A stretch of 10,778 bases of DNA from Clostridiales bacterium UBA1774 (GTDB lineage: Bacteria > Bacillota > Clostridia > Oscillospirales > Oscillospiraceae). Made by a program: the position numbers and the translations under genes. Shown here one piece after another: positions 1 through 7,206 of the stretch. The stretch spans positions 4,888 through 15,665 of the forward strand of contig DCGQ01000017.1 in the NCBI GenBank assembly GCA_002314635.1. The letters run 5' to 3'. Within the stretch, counting starts at the first letter, position 1. Each line of letters opens with the position of its first letter. The notes below the pieces were generated by a model, which made no database searches, was not told where the DNA came from, and was given only the letters and a program-made list of their open reading frames with translations.

Positions 1-1379
1 ACTGTCTGGAATGGCTGCCGATTTATTTTGGCATCCTGAAGGCGGGCTGCATTGCAGTACCGCTGAATTATCGGTATACGGCGGATGAGATCGAATACTG
101 CCTGAAACTGTCCGATGCCAGTATGCTGGTATTCGGTATGGAGTTTATTGAGCGTGTGGAATCCAAGCTTTCCGATCTGGATACGATCAAGAAGTTCTAC
201 TATGTCGGAAATCACACGCCCATGTTTGCCGACAGCTACTATCAGATGATTACATACTGTTCCAGCCGCAAGCCGGAAATGGAACTGACGGAAGATGATT
301 ATGCCGCAATCTATTTTTCCAGTGGTACCACCGGTTTTCCCAAAGCCATTCTGCATAAGCATCGCAGTCTTACCCAGTCCTGTCAGGTGGAGCAGGCGCA
401 TCATGGCCAGCAACGGGAAGATTGCTTCCTCTGCATGCCGCCGCTGTATCATACCGGCGCGAAAATGCACTGGTTTGGCAGCCTGATCTCCGGCAGCAAG
501 GCGGTATTGCTCCGCGGCATCAGCCCGGAATGGATTATGAAGGCCGTTACCAACGAGCATTGCACCATCGTCTGGCTGTTGGTTCCTTGGGCGCAGGATA
601 TTCTGGATGCTCTGGATCGGGGTGATATCAAAATCAGTGATTATAAGCTTGACCAGTGGCGGCTCATGCACATCGGTGCACAGCCGGTTCCGCCGGTTCT
701 GATTCAGCGGTGGCGGGAGTATTTCCCTCATCATCAGTATGATACCAATTACGGACTCAGCGAATCTATCGGACCCGGCTGTGTCCATCTGGGCGTGGAA
801 AATATCCACAAGGTCGGAGCCATCGGCGTTCCCGGGTTCGGCTGGCAGGCGAAGATCGTGGATGAAAGCTACAATGAAGTGCCGCGCGGCGAAGTCGGCG
901 AGCTGGCTGTCCTTGGCCCGGGTGTAATGGAATGCTACTATCATGATCCGGAAGCCACTGCTGCCGTCAAGCATGGCGACTGGCTTCTGACCGGCGATAT
1001 GGCAGAGGTGGATGCTGACGGCTTTATCTGGCTGGTTGACCGGGCCAAGGATGTGATCATCACCGGTGGTGAGAACCTGTATCCGGTTCAGATTGAGGAT
1101 TTCCTCCGCCAGAACGATAAGATCAAGGATGTAGCGGTGATTGGCCGTCCTCATCCCCGTCTGGGCGAGATCGCCGCGGCGATCATCGAATTGAAACCCG
1201 GTGTGACCTGTACCGAACAGGAGATTCGGGACTTCTGTCAGGAACTGCCCCGGTACAAGCGTCCCAGAGAGATCTTCTTCGATGTGGTGCCCCGCAACCC
1301 CACCGGAAAGATCGAGAAACCGAAACTGCGTAAAAAGTACAACGGTGCCGGTCTGGTGGCAAAACAGGTCGGTCGATAA
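1..1379 (+). CDS. AMP-forming acyl-CoA ligase (ANL superfamily), 5'-truncated by window edge
   Basis: Predicted to adenylate a carboxylic acid with ATP and transfer the acyl group to CoA, in the cytoplasm. The reading frame is open from base 3, and the first visible residues (CLEWLPIYFGILKAG, then VPLNYRYTADE) are typical N-terminal ANL sequence, so the Met codon at 123 is internal and the true start lies upstream. Core motifs appear in order: the phosphate-binding loop SSGTTGFPK (318-344), the aromatic/adenine motif YGLSES (750-767), the TGD motif (990-998), the hinge region DRAKD followed by GGENLYP (1038 to about 1085), and the C-terminal PTGKIEK with its catalytic lysine at 1308-1310. About 458 codons are visible; the family usually has 510-550 residues. 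The substrate cannot be read from sequence; a medium-chain, aromatic or steroid acid is possible. The gene ends nine bases before the convergent gene's stop codon. Confidence 0.93.
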   Translation, partial: CLEWLPIYFGILKAGCIAVPLNYRYTADEIEYCLKLSDASMLVFGMEFIERVESKLSDLDTIKKFYYVGNHTPMFADSYYQMITYCSSRKPEMELTEDDYAAIYFSSGTTGFPKAILHKHRSLTQSCQVEQAHHGQQREDCFLCMPPLYHTGAKMHWFGSLISGSKAVLLRGISPEWIMKAVTNEHCTIVWLLVPWAQDILDALDRGDIKISDYKLDQWRLMHIGAQPVPPVLIQRWREYFPHHQYDTNYGLSESIGPGCVHLGVENIHKVGAIGVPGFGWQAKIVDESYNEVPRGEVGELAVLGPGVMECYYHDPEATAAVKHGDWLLTGDMAEVDADGFIWLVDRAKDVIITGGENLYPVQIEDFLRQNDKIKDVAVIGRPHPRLGEIAAAIIELKPGVTCTEQEIRDFCQELPRYKRPREIFFDVVPRNPTGKIEKPKLRKKYNGAGLVAKQVGR

Positions 1380-1387
1380 AAGAAAAG

Positions 1388-1430
1388 TTTACACCCCATC
1401 GGATGAGCGTGATCCGATGGGGTGTTTGTA
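1388..1430. terminator. Shared bidirectional hairpin terminator between convergent genes
   Basis: A perfect 14-bp inverted repeat (1391-1404 with 1412-1425, 7-base loop) sits 11 bases after the ligase stop codon. Read on minus it is followed after three bases by an AACTTTTCTTTT tract, a good U-rich tail. Read on plus the tail is only TTTGT, so it is weaker in that direction. The hairpin lies inside the last codons of the minus-strand gene, whose TAA stop (1389-1391) overlaps the base of the stem. Confidence 0.8.
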
Positions 1431-2054
1431 ACAGGAAACGGTATCGGTTTCCGCGGCAACTTCGTCATTTTCCGAAAACTCTGCCCGCAGTACAATGCAG
1501 CATTCCATGCTTTCAAGCAGCTCCGGATTCGCAGTCAGATTCCTACAGCTTTGGGAAAGAACGCCGCTGCCGAAATCCGCAGTCAGATTTGCCAGAATCA
1601 AACGGGAACCGGGCTTTACTTCCAGCTTTTCGTTCTTCTCGTAGGAACTGAATGACCAGCCGGAAGCACCGGCAGGGAAGGCAAAATAGGTGAGCAGGGA
1701 AGCCGCAGATTCGCCTGCATCTACCTGAACCGTAAAGCCTTCCGCCGTGCCGTTTTCCTTCGTTCTCGGTGTCAGCAATATGGTGACAGATTCGGTCGTG
1801 TCATCAATCACCAGCGGGGTCGAGCCAATGCACTGGCCGTTCTGCCATTCCTCTGCATAGATCACAGCGGAATGTACCTTGTTCCCCAAAGACAGGCGAA
1901 AGTCGGCACAATATATACCTGCAGGCGTATCGGAGCGGACGTAACGCAGATAGTCACCGTTCAGAGGATTGGCCAGTAAATAAAGGAAAAACATCAAAGT
2001 AAGCAGAAGCGGAGGAAGAATGGACAGAATACCGGCTTTTTTCTGTTTCTTCAT
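1389..2054 (-). CDS. Small membrane-anchored protein of unknown function
   Basis: I do not recognise this family. With the chosen start it has 221 residues. A lysine-rich N-terminus (MKKQKKAG) is followed by one hydrophobic segment at about residues 8-28, which by the positive-inside rule predicts an N-terminal anchor or uncleaved signal with the rest outside. The exported part looks beta-rich and polar and contains six cysteines, two of them adjacent (MECCIV), with no lipobox. The ATG at 2052-2054 is preferred over an in-frame ATG at 2130-2132, because the latter lies upstream of a strong promoter that would transcribe the gene, and the extra 26 residues look like untranslated leader. AAAGGA at 2066-2071 is a plausible ribosome binding site with long spacing. 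The gene is monocistronic, divergent from the GTPase-nuclease gene and convergent with the ligase. A cell-surface or envelope role is inference only. Confidence 0.75.
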   Translation of the reverse strand: MKKQKKAGILSILPPLLLTLMFFLYLLANPLNGDYLRYVRSDTPAGIYCADFRLSLGNKVHSAVIYAEEWQNGQCIGSTPLVIDDTTESVTILLTPRTKENGTAEGFTVQVDAGESAASLLTYFAFPAGASGWSFSSYEKNEKLEVKPGSRLILANLTADFGSGVLSQSCRNLTANPELLESMECCIVLRAEFSENDEVAAETDTVSCYKHPIGSRSSDGV

Positions 2055-2065
2055 AAGGAAAATCG

Positions 2066-2071
2066 TCCTTT
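2066..2071 (-). promoter_or_regulatory. Ribosome binding site of the membrane-anchored protein
   Basis: On minus this reads AAAGGA, 11 bases before the ATG at 2054. The spacing is slightly long, but no better start or site lies nearby, and it supports the shorter 221-residue protein. Confidence 0.5.
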
Positions 2072-2122
2072 CATATGGCTGAAAACTGCACGGACAGATA
2101 ACCGACCGGCATACGCTGCGCG

Positions 2123-2151
2123 AGTGTATCATGGTTCTGTCATACTGTCAA
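2123..2151 (-). promoter_or_regulatory. Sigma-A promoter with extended -10 for the membrane-anchored protein
   Basis: On minus, a consensus -35 TTGACA (2146-2151) and a -10 TACACT (2123-2128) are separated by exactly 17 bases, with TG one base upstream of the -10 (TGATACACT). The predicted transcript would start near 2116, giving a leader of about 60 bases. This promoter fixes the start of the downstream gene at 2054. Confidence 0.78.
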
Positions 2152-2172
2152 GGAAAAGCGAAAAATGTCCGG

Positions 2173-2201
2173 TTGTTTCATACTCCGGAATGTGGTAAAA
2201 T
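2173..2201 (+). promoter_or_regulatory. Promoter of the GTPase-NYN fusion gene (extended -10)
   Basis: TTGTTT (2173-2178), 17 bases, then TAAAAT (2196-2201) with an upstream TGG (2193-2195) forming an extended -10. The -35 is weak (3 of 6), but the extended -10 compensates. It diverges from the minus-strand promoter at 2123-2151; the two -35 elements are 21 bases apart, so one bound regulator could affect both. Confidence 0.7.
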
Positions 2202-2223
2202 AATTTTATCTTTTGGAATCTAC

Positions 2224-2229
2224 GGGAGG
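2224..2229 (+). promoter_or_regulatory. Ribosome binding site deciding the fusion gene start
   Basis: GGGAGG six bases before the ATG at 2236. It selects MKRTVIGVLAHVDAGKTT as the N-terminus, exactly where TetM-like proteins begin, over an in-frame ATG at 2131 that lies upstream of this gene's own promoter. Confidence 0.85.
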
Positions 2230-2235
2230 CAGCAG

Positions 2236-4794
2236 ATGAAGCGAACCGTAATCGGGGTTTTGGCACATGTGGACGCAGGAAAAACCACTCTGTCCGAGGC
2301 CTTGCTATATGCGACCGGTGCCATCCGCAGGCTGGGAAGAGTGGATCATGGTGATGCCACTCTGGATCATTTTGCGTTGGAACGGCAGCGGGGCATTACG
2401 ATTTTTGCCAAACAGGCGCTGCTGCGTCTGCCGGACTGGCAGGCAACTCTGCTGGACACCCCGGGACATACGGATTTTTCCGGTGAGATGGAGCGGACAT
2501 TGGATGTACTGGACTGTGCAGTGCTGGTGATCAGTGCCACAGACGGGGTACAAAGCCATACGCGAACACTTTGGAAGCTGCTGCGAAATCGGGGAATCCC
2601 CACATTGATTTTTGTAAACAAAACCGATTTGCCATGGGCGGGCAGGGAAGCCATGCTGAAACAGCTGCAGGAGCAGCTTGGCACAGGCGTGTTTGATGCA
2701 GAGACACCCGGTTTCGAAACCCTTGCAATGGAGGACGAAACGCTGCTGGAAGCCTATCTGGAGCAGAACAGCCTGACGCCGGAACAGATCGGCAGAGCAG
2801 TTGCGCGGGCCAGCTTGTTTCCCTGCCGATTTGGTGCAGCGCTGCGGCTGCAGGGCGTGGAGGAGTTTTTGAAAGACCTGCAAATCTATGCGCCTCAGTC
2901 GCCCGCGAGGAATACGTTTGGCGCGCAGATTTTCAAAATCAGCCGGGAGGACGGAGCAAGGCTTACTCACATGAAGATTACCGGCGGGATTCTCAGACCC
3001 AGAGACAGTGTATCTGGTGCTGGGTGGACAGAGAAGGTCACCCAGCTTCGTGTCTATACCGGCGGGAAATTCGAGCAGGTGGAGGAAGCACACCCCGGCG
3101 ATGTTGTTGCGGCTGCGGGTCTTAGCCAGACACGGCCGAGGCAGGGATTGGGTTCCGCCTGTCAGGGACAGGCACCGGTGCTGGAACCGGTACTGAATTA
3201 CGAAGTGCTGCTGCCGGTAGGGTATGAGCCACATAAAGCGCTGGCTCAGCTCCGGCAGCTGGAGGAAGAGGAACCGCTGCTTCGCGTCAACTGGGACGAG
3301 CATACCCATCAGCTGCGGGTGCAGCTGATGGGGCCGGTGCAGCTGGAAATCCTGAAACAGCTTCTGGCAGACCGCTTTGATCTGCACGTCAATTTCGGCC
3401 CCGGCCGAATCCTGTACCGGGAGACGATTACCGACACGGTGGAGGGAATAGGACATTTTGAACCGCTGCGGCATTACGCGGAGGTGCATCTGATCCTGTC
3501 GCCCGGGGAGCGGGGAAGCGGGATTACCGTGCGCTCTCAGGTGTCGGAGGATGATCTGGATCGTAACTGGCAGCGATTGATTCTGACACATGTTATGGAA
3601 CGGCAGCATCCCGGCGTGCTGATCGGCGCACCGATCACCGATGTGGTCATCACGCTGGCGGCGGGACGGGCTCATCTGAAACACACGGAGGGCGGTGACT
3701 TCCGGCAGGCAACCTATCGGGCGATCCGTCAGGGTCTGATGCAGGCGAACAGTATTCTGCTGGAGCCGTGGTATGAATTGCGGCTGGAACTGCCGCAGTC
3801 CAGCGTGGGCAGAGCGATCACCGATCTGAGCCGCCTTGGTGCGGAACTGAACGCACCGGAAACGGAGGGCGAAAACGCAATCGTGACCGGTAAGGCACCT
3901 GCAGCCGCGCTGCGAGACTACCCAACACAGATTGCGGCCTATACCCACGGACTTGGGAACCTGATCCTGATACCCTGCGGTTATGCACCATGTCAGAATC
4001 AGGCGGAGGTGGAGGCAGATTACGGCTATGACGCTGCCGCAGACACAGATAACCCGCCGCACAGCGTATTCTGCGCACACGGTGCGGGTTTCGTGGTACA
4101 GTGGCAGCAGGTACCGGAAATGATGCACCTGCCCAGCGTGCTCCATCCGCCTGAACCGGAACCAACGCCCATGGAACAGGCACGGCGCTATGTGGCACAG
4201 GCAGCACTGGATGACCAACTGGCTGCCATTTTTGAACGAACCTATGGCCCCATCAAGCGGAACATCGTACAGGCCATGGAGTCACGGCCCCGGACGGAAC
4301 AGAAGGATCGCCCGTGGAAGTTGACACCTCATGACAGCGGACCGGAATACCTGCTGGTGGACGGATACAACATCATTCACGCATGGGAGGAACTGCGGGT
4401 TCTGGCAGAGCGGGATCTGGAAACGGCACGCTCCCGTCTGATTGATATTCTGCGGAATTATCAAAGCTTCCGGCAAAGTCCGGTGATTCTGGTGTTTGAT
4501 GCCTATAAGGTCAAGGGAAATCCCGGTTCGGTGGATCATCTGGATGGACTGGATGTGGTCTATACTCGTGAGGCACAGACTGCGGATATGTATATCGAAA
4601 AAGCAACCTATGATCTGAGCAAAAAACACCGGGTTCGTGTGGCTACCTCAGACGGTCTGGAACAGATCATCATCATGGGTCACGGTGCGCTGCGAATCTC
4701 CGCCTCTGCATTTGAATCAGAGGTTCGTGCAGCGGAAAATGCGATCCGAGCCGTGCTGCGGGAACTGAATGAGAAGCCAAAAGGAAAGATATGA
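2236..4794 (+). CDS. TetM/EF-G-like translational GTPase fused to a Rae1/YacP-like NYN endoribonuclease domain
   Basis: An 852-residue protein predicted to bind the ribosomal A-site region. G domain motifs are intact: AHVDAGKTT (10-18), RGIT (52-55), DTPGH (74-78), NKTD (128-131). EF-G-like domains follow: domain II from about 225, domain III from about 322, domain IV to about 510, domain V from about 513. After a proline-rich linker (PPEPEPTP, about 638) and a short helical stretch, residues 704-852 form a NYN/PIN-like domain matching Bacillus Rae1 (YacP): VDGYN with D709, VFDAYK with D755, TADMYIE with D784 and E788, ATSDGLEQ with D806, and GALRISA. The acidic residues expected to bind metal are all present. 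Where TetM carries its YSPVS-type loop, this protein has HLKHTEGGDFR (480-490), so tetracycline rescue is not expected. Known: Rae1 cleaves mRNA in the A site. Inferred: a ribosome-associated mRNA cleavage or quality-control factor. Automatic annotation would probably call it a tetracycline resistance protein. Confidence 0.92.
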   Translation: MKRTVIGVLAHVDAGKTTLSEALLYATGAIRRLGRVDHGDATLDHFALERQRGITIFAKQALLRLPDWQATLLDTPGHTDFSGEMERTLDVLDCAVLVISATDGVQSHTRTLWKLLRNRGIPTLIFVNKTDLPWAGREAMLKQLQEQLGTGVFDAETPGFETLAMEDETLLEAYLEQNSLTPEQIGRAVARASLFPCRFGAALRLQGVEEFLKDLQIYAPQSPARNTFGAQIFKISREDGARLTHMKITGGILRPRDSVSGAGWTEKVTQLRVYTGGKFEQVEEAHPGDVVAAAGLSQTRPRQGLGSACQGQAPVLEPVLNYEVLLPVGYEPHKALAQLRQLEEEEPLLRVNWDEHTHQLRVQLMGPVQLEILKQLLADRFDLHVNFGPGRILYRETITDTVEGIGHFEPLRHYAEVHLILSPGERGSGITVRSQVSEDDLDRNWQRLILTHVMERQHPGVLIGAPITDVVITLAAGRAHLKHTEGGDFRQATYRAIRQGLMQANSILLEPWYELRLELPQSSVGRAITDLSRLGAELNAPETEGENAIVTGKAPAAALRDYPTQIAAYTHGLGNLILIPCGYAPCQNQAEVEADYGYDAAADTDNPPHSVFCAHGAGFVVQWQQVPEMMHLPSVLHPPEPEPTPMEQARRYVAQAALDDQLAAIFERTYGPIKRNIVQAMESRPRTEQKDRPWKLTPHDSGPEYLLVDGYNIIHAWEELRVLAERDLETARSRLIDILRNYQSFRQSPVILVFDAYKVKGNPGSVDHLDGLDVVYTREAQTADMYIEKATYDLSKKHRVRVATSDGLEQIIIMGHGALRISASAFESEVRAAENAIRAVLRELNEKPKGKI

Positions 4795-4808
4795 AAACGC
4801 CGAAGGAA

Positions 4809-4837
4809 TTGACAGCGGCAGGTGAAAATGCTAAGAT
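4809..4837 (+). promoter_or_regulatory. Strong promoter of the glycosidase-acetyltransferase operon
   Basis: Consensus TTGACA (4809-4814), 17 bases, TAAGAT (4832-4837), preceded by TGC (4829-4831), giving an extended -10. It fills the 79-base gap after the fusion gene, so the following two genes need not depend on readthrough. No convincing terminator separates it from the gene upstream. Confidence 0.78.
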
Positions 4838-4860
4838 TGAATTACAAATGATACGTTTGA

Positions 4861-4866
4861 AAGGAG
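4861..4866 (+). promoter_or_regulatory. Ribosome binding site of the glycosidase
   Basis: AAGGAG with seven bases to the ATG at 4874, close to ideal spacing, which supports the start. Confidence 0.88.
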
Positions 4867-4873
4867 CAATCCC

Positions 4874-6646
4874 ATGCTGACTGCAACGAATTTTATTTCT
4901 CTGTCTGACAACCCGTTCTCCCGCCGTGGTTCTTATCTCGCCTTTTTCCTTGATCCCACCGGCAATACGCTGTACGGAAAACCCAGACTGTATATCAGCA
5001 ATATCCGCGGCAACGGCCCTTATCGCCAGATTCAGGCTCAGATCGTGAAGGATGGACAGGCATTGCCCACGGTCGTTTCTTCCACCGAATCCGAAGTGAT
5101 TCTGGAGAGTATGGCCGGTTCCTTCCGCTTCTGCATCGGTGAAAGCAAGTTTGTCCGGATTAAGGGCACCGACGGCCTGACCCTGCGGCTGACGCCCAAA
5201 CTCAGCGGCTTCGGTCTGGTAACTGATCTGAAAGACGGCTGCTGGCAGTTTGGATTCAGCACCTCTACTGCGGTGCTGCTTCCCTTCACCGGAAAGGTGT
5301 CTGCCCGTGTCATGTCCAGCCGCGTGCTGATGGGTACCTCCAGCGCGACCTTCGAGATCGCACCGGATGAAAACGGCGTAGTCGATGTGGGTATCGAGGA
5401 ATATCTGATCGATCCCATCCATCGTCCTCTGGATCAGTATCCCTCTTATGAGGAATGCGTGAAGAGCTATCAGGATGAGTTTGATACCTTCTGCGAGAAG
5501 CTGTGCCCCAGCCTGCCCGAACCTTGGGAAGATATGCGCCGTAAGGCACTGTGGACCATATTCGGCTTGATGGTTGAGAATGATAATGGAGAGACCATCT
5601 TCAAGCACACCATGATCAAGATGCTGCACGGCACCTTCGAGCATGTTTCCGGCTGGCAGCAGGCCATGCACATCATCTGCCTCAGCGGCAGCGATCCTGC
5701 TCTGTGCTGGACGATTCTGCGCGCGCTGTTTGACTATCAGGATGCCAACGGCCGTATCGCGGACATTCTCACCGATATCGGCTGGAACCACGGCTCTATG
5801 AAACCGCCGATTCAGGGCCTTGCGCTGAACTATCTGCTGGATGCCGATCCGGAGCTGAAATATGTGTCCCGGGAAGATGCGGAAATCATTTACAAGGGCA
5901 TTGTCGGCTGGACACAGTTCTTCTTCCGCTGCCGCGACTGGAACAAAGACGGCTTGATGGAGAATCAGGGTGCCGGAGAAACCGGCTGGGAAGATGCACC
6001 CTACTTCAATATCGGATTCCCGCTTGCCAGTCCGGACATGAATGCCTATGTGGCCATCCAGCTGCAGGCACAGGCTCGTCTGGGACGTCTGCTGGGCAAG
6101 GACGAGGCGGAATGCGCTGCCTTTGAGAAGCATTATCAGGATATGGTAGACATGATCGTCAAGTCTTTCTGGGACGGTGAGAAGTGGTTTGCTTTCAACA
6201 CCGATACCGGTGCCCGCAGCCAGACCAACACCATCAGCCTGATGGGCGCCCTGATTCTGGGCAAGGCTCTGCCGCAGGATATCATCGACAAGACCATCAA
6301 GACCCTGACGGAAAAGGACAAGTATCTGACGCCTTACGGTTTTGCCACCGAAGCGGTGGACAGCCCCTACTTCAACCACGCCTTTGCACAGGGCAGCATC
6401 ATCCCGCCGGCACAGCTGATCTTCTGCCTTGCACTGGAACGCAGCGGCCGCTTTGATCTTGCCCGGGAAGCCGGTCTCCGCTACCTGATGACCCTGCGGG
6501 AAGAAGGTCTGTTCCATACCCACAATGCACTCACCGGAAAGCCGGAGCGCGGTATGGTAGCCTTGGACGAAAAGTTCCTGTTCTGGTCTGCCTGGTCCTC
6601 CTCCATCTATCTGTTCATGAGCCAGCGCTACGGTAAGGTCGAGTGA
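4874..6646 (+). CDS. GH63/MGH1-like (alpha/alpha)6 glycoside hydrolase, substrate unknown
   Basis: A 590-residue cytoplasmic protein with no signal peptide. Residues 1 to about 200 are beta-rich and resemble an N-terminal sandwich domain; about 210-585 form a helical toroid typical of clan GH-G enzymes (GH63, GH37, mannosylglycerate-hydrolase-like). Supporting segments are GWQQAMHI followed by a DANGRIADILTD stretch, WNHGSMKPPIQG (304-315), DWNKDGLMEN, and GETGWEDAPYF with E373 and D374; this last position corresponds to the region holding the catalytic acid in GH63-like enzymes (GWDDS in relatives). The C-terminal EKFLFWSAWSSSIYLF is the expected closing helix. The enzyme probably releases a glucosyl or mannosyl unit from a small intracellular glycoside, but the substrate cannot be told and catalysis is not proven. 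It has its own promoter and overlaps the next gene by four bases. A non-catalytic member of the fold is the main alternative. Confidence 0.8.
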   Translation: MLTATNFISLSDNPFSRRGSYLAFFLDPTGNTLYGKPRLYISNIRGNGPYRQIQAQIVKDGQALPTVVSSTESEVILESMAGSFRFCIGESKFVRIKGTDGLTLRLTPKLSGFGLVTDLKDGCWQFGFSTSTAVLLPFTGKVSARVMSSRVLMGTSSATFEIAPDENGVVDVGIEEYLIDPIHRPLDQYPSYEECVKSYQDEFDTFCEKLCPSLPEPWEDMRRKALWTIFGLMVENDNGETIFKHTMIKMLHGTFEHVSGWQQAMHIICLSGSDPALCWTILRALFDYQDANGRIADILTDIGWNHGSMKPPIQGLALNYLLDADPELKYVSREDAEIIYKGIVGWTQFFFRCRDWNKDGLMENQGAGETGWEDAPYFNIGFPLASPDMNAYVAIQLQAQARLGRLLGKDEAECAAFEKHYQDMVDMIVKSFWDGEKWFAFNTDTGARSQTNTISLMGALILGKALPQDIIDKTIKTLTEKDKYLTPYGFATEAVDSPYFNHAFAQGSIIPPAQLIFCLALERSGRFDLAREAGLRYLMTLREEGLFHTHNALTGKPERGMVALDEKFLFWSAWSSSIYLFMSQRYGKVE

Positions 6647-7095
6647 TTATCCGGAATCTGCGAGCGGAACCGTCACTTCGGGATCCGGCAGCCTTGTGGT
6701 TTTCCGAAAAGTGGGGCATTCCGCTGAGTGCCTATCAGGAAAGCATGGATGACTGTATCGGCGGAGTATCACCGGTGCCCCAGTGGTATGTGATGCTGGA
6801 TGGGGAAAAGATCGTCGGCGGTATGGGCGTGATCGAAAATGATTTCCATCCACGAACGGATCTGGCACCTAATGTCTGCGCGGTCTTCACCGAGCCGGAT
6901 TACCGCTGCCGGGGCATTGCGGGGAAGCTGCTGCAGCATGTCTGCGAGGATATGCATGGCTTCGGTGTGGATACACTGTATCTGTTGACCGATCATACCG
7001 GGTTCTATGAACGGTATGGGTGGCGGTATCTGTGCCCTGTCACCGGGGACGGGGAGGAAGAACCCTCCCGGATGTACATTCACGAGATGAAATGA
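6643..7095 (+). CDS. GNAT-family N-acetyltransferase
   Basis: A 150-residue single-domain protein predicted to transfer an acetyl group from acetyl-CoA to an amine. The acetyl-CoA pyrophosphate-binding motif is seen as EPDYRCRGIAGKLL (84-97), with the R-x-x-G-x-A core at R88, G91 and A93. The motif-B region is LLTDHTGFYERYGW, ending at W127, which is typical of GNATs and carries a conserved tyrosine (Y122 or Y125) as possible general acid. Translation starts at GTG (6643-6645) inside the glycosidase stop (GTGA overlap), with AAGG at 6635-6638 inside the upstream gene, so the two genes are probably translationally coupled. The substrate is unknown; an amino sugar released by the glycosidase is an attractive guess with no direct evidence. 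Confidence 0.88.
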   Translation: MIIRNLRAEPSLRDPAALWFSEKWGIPLSAYQESMDDCIGGVSPVPQWYVMLDGEKIVGGMGVIENDFHPRTDLAPNVCAVFTEPDYRCRGIAGKLLQHVCEDMHGFGVDTLYLLTDHTGFYERYGWRYLCPVTGDGEEEPSRMYIHEMK

Positions 7096-7101
7096 ATAGG
7101 A

Positions 7102-7154
7102 CAATGCCCTTCCGGGCGGAGCGGTTTTCCCGATCCGATTCCGGGAGGGCATTG
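7102..7154 (+). terminator. Long nested inverted repeat downstream of the acetyltransferase
   Basis: Arms 7102-7115 and 7141-7154 pair over 14 positions with one G-U wobble. The 25-base interior can fold again (CGGA at 7117-7120 with TCCG at 7134-7137, closing around a TTTT loop). It begins seven bases after the stop codon, where a terminator is expected, but there is no T-run after it on plus. It may be a Rho-assisted terminator or an mRNA-end stabilising structure. Confidence 0.5.
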
Positions 7155-7163
7155 CTGTAAACG

Positions 7164-7206
7164 GGAAAGAAAAGGCGGCTGCCTCTCATTGGAGAAGCAG
7201 CCGCCT
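7164..7206 (-). terminator. Rho-independent terminator of the glycyl radical enzyme gene
   Basis: On minus, a perfect 10-bp GC-rich stem (7197-7206 with 7173-7182, 14-base loop) starts nine bases after the stop codon and is followed directly by TTTCTTTCCC. This is a classical intrinsic terminator and shows that no activase gene is co-transcribed downstream. Confidence 0.88.

Noticed and set aside
2131..2235. Longer start for the fusion protein at ATG 2131
   Set aside because: It lies upstream of the gene's own promoter and has no ribosome binding site; ATG 2236 has GGGAGG and gives the family's normal N-terminus.
2305..4218. Long open frame (637 codons) antisense to the GTPase-NYN gene
   Set aside because: The translation is rich in Cys, His, Arg and Gln with no recognisable domain and no ribosome binding site. 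The sense strand encodes unmistakable GTPase motifs.
2236..4794. Tetracycline resistance (tet(M)-class) gene
   Set aside because: The drug-displacing loop is absent, a nuclease domain is fused at the C-terminus, and there is no conjugative-element context.
4797..4820. Terminator between the fusion gene and the glycosidase
   Set aside because: Only a four-base GCCG/CGGC pairing is available with no T-run, and a promoter occupies the same bases.
4673..6523. Long open frame (616 codons) antisense to the glycosidase
   Set aside because: Low-complexity, domain-free translation that crosses into the 3' end of the neighbouring gene. It is a codon-bias shadow of the real gene.
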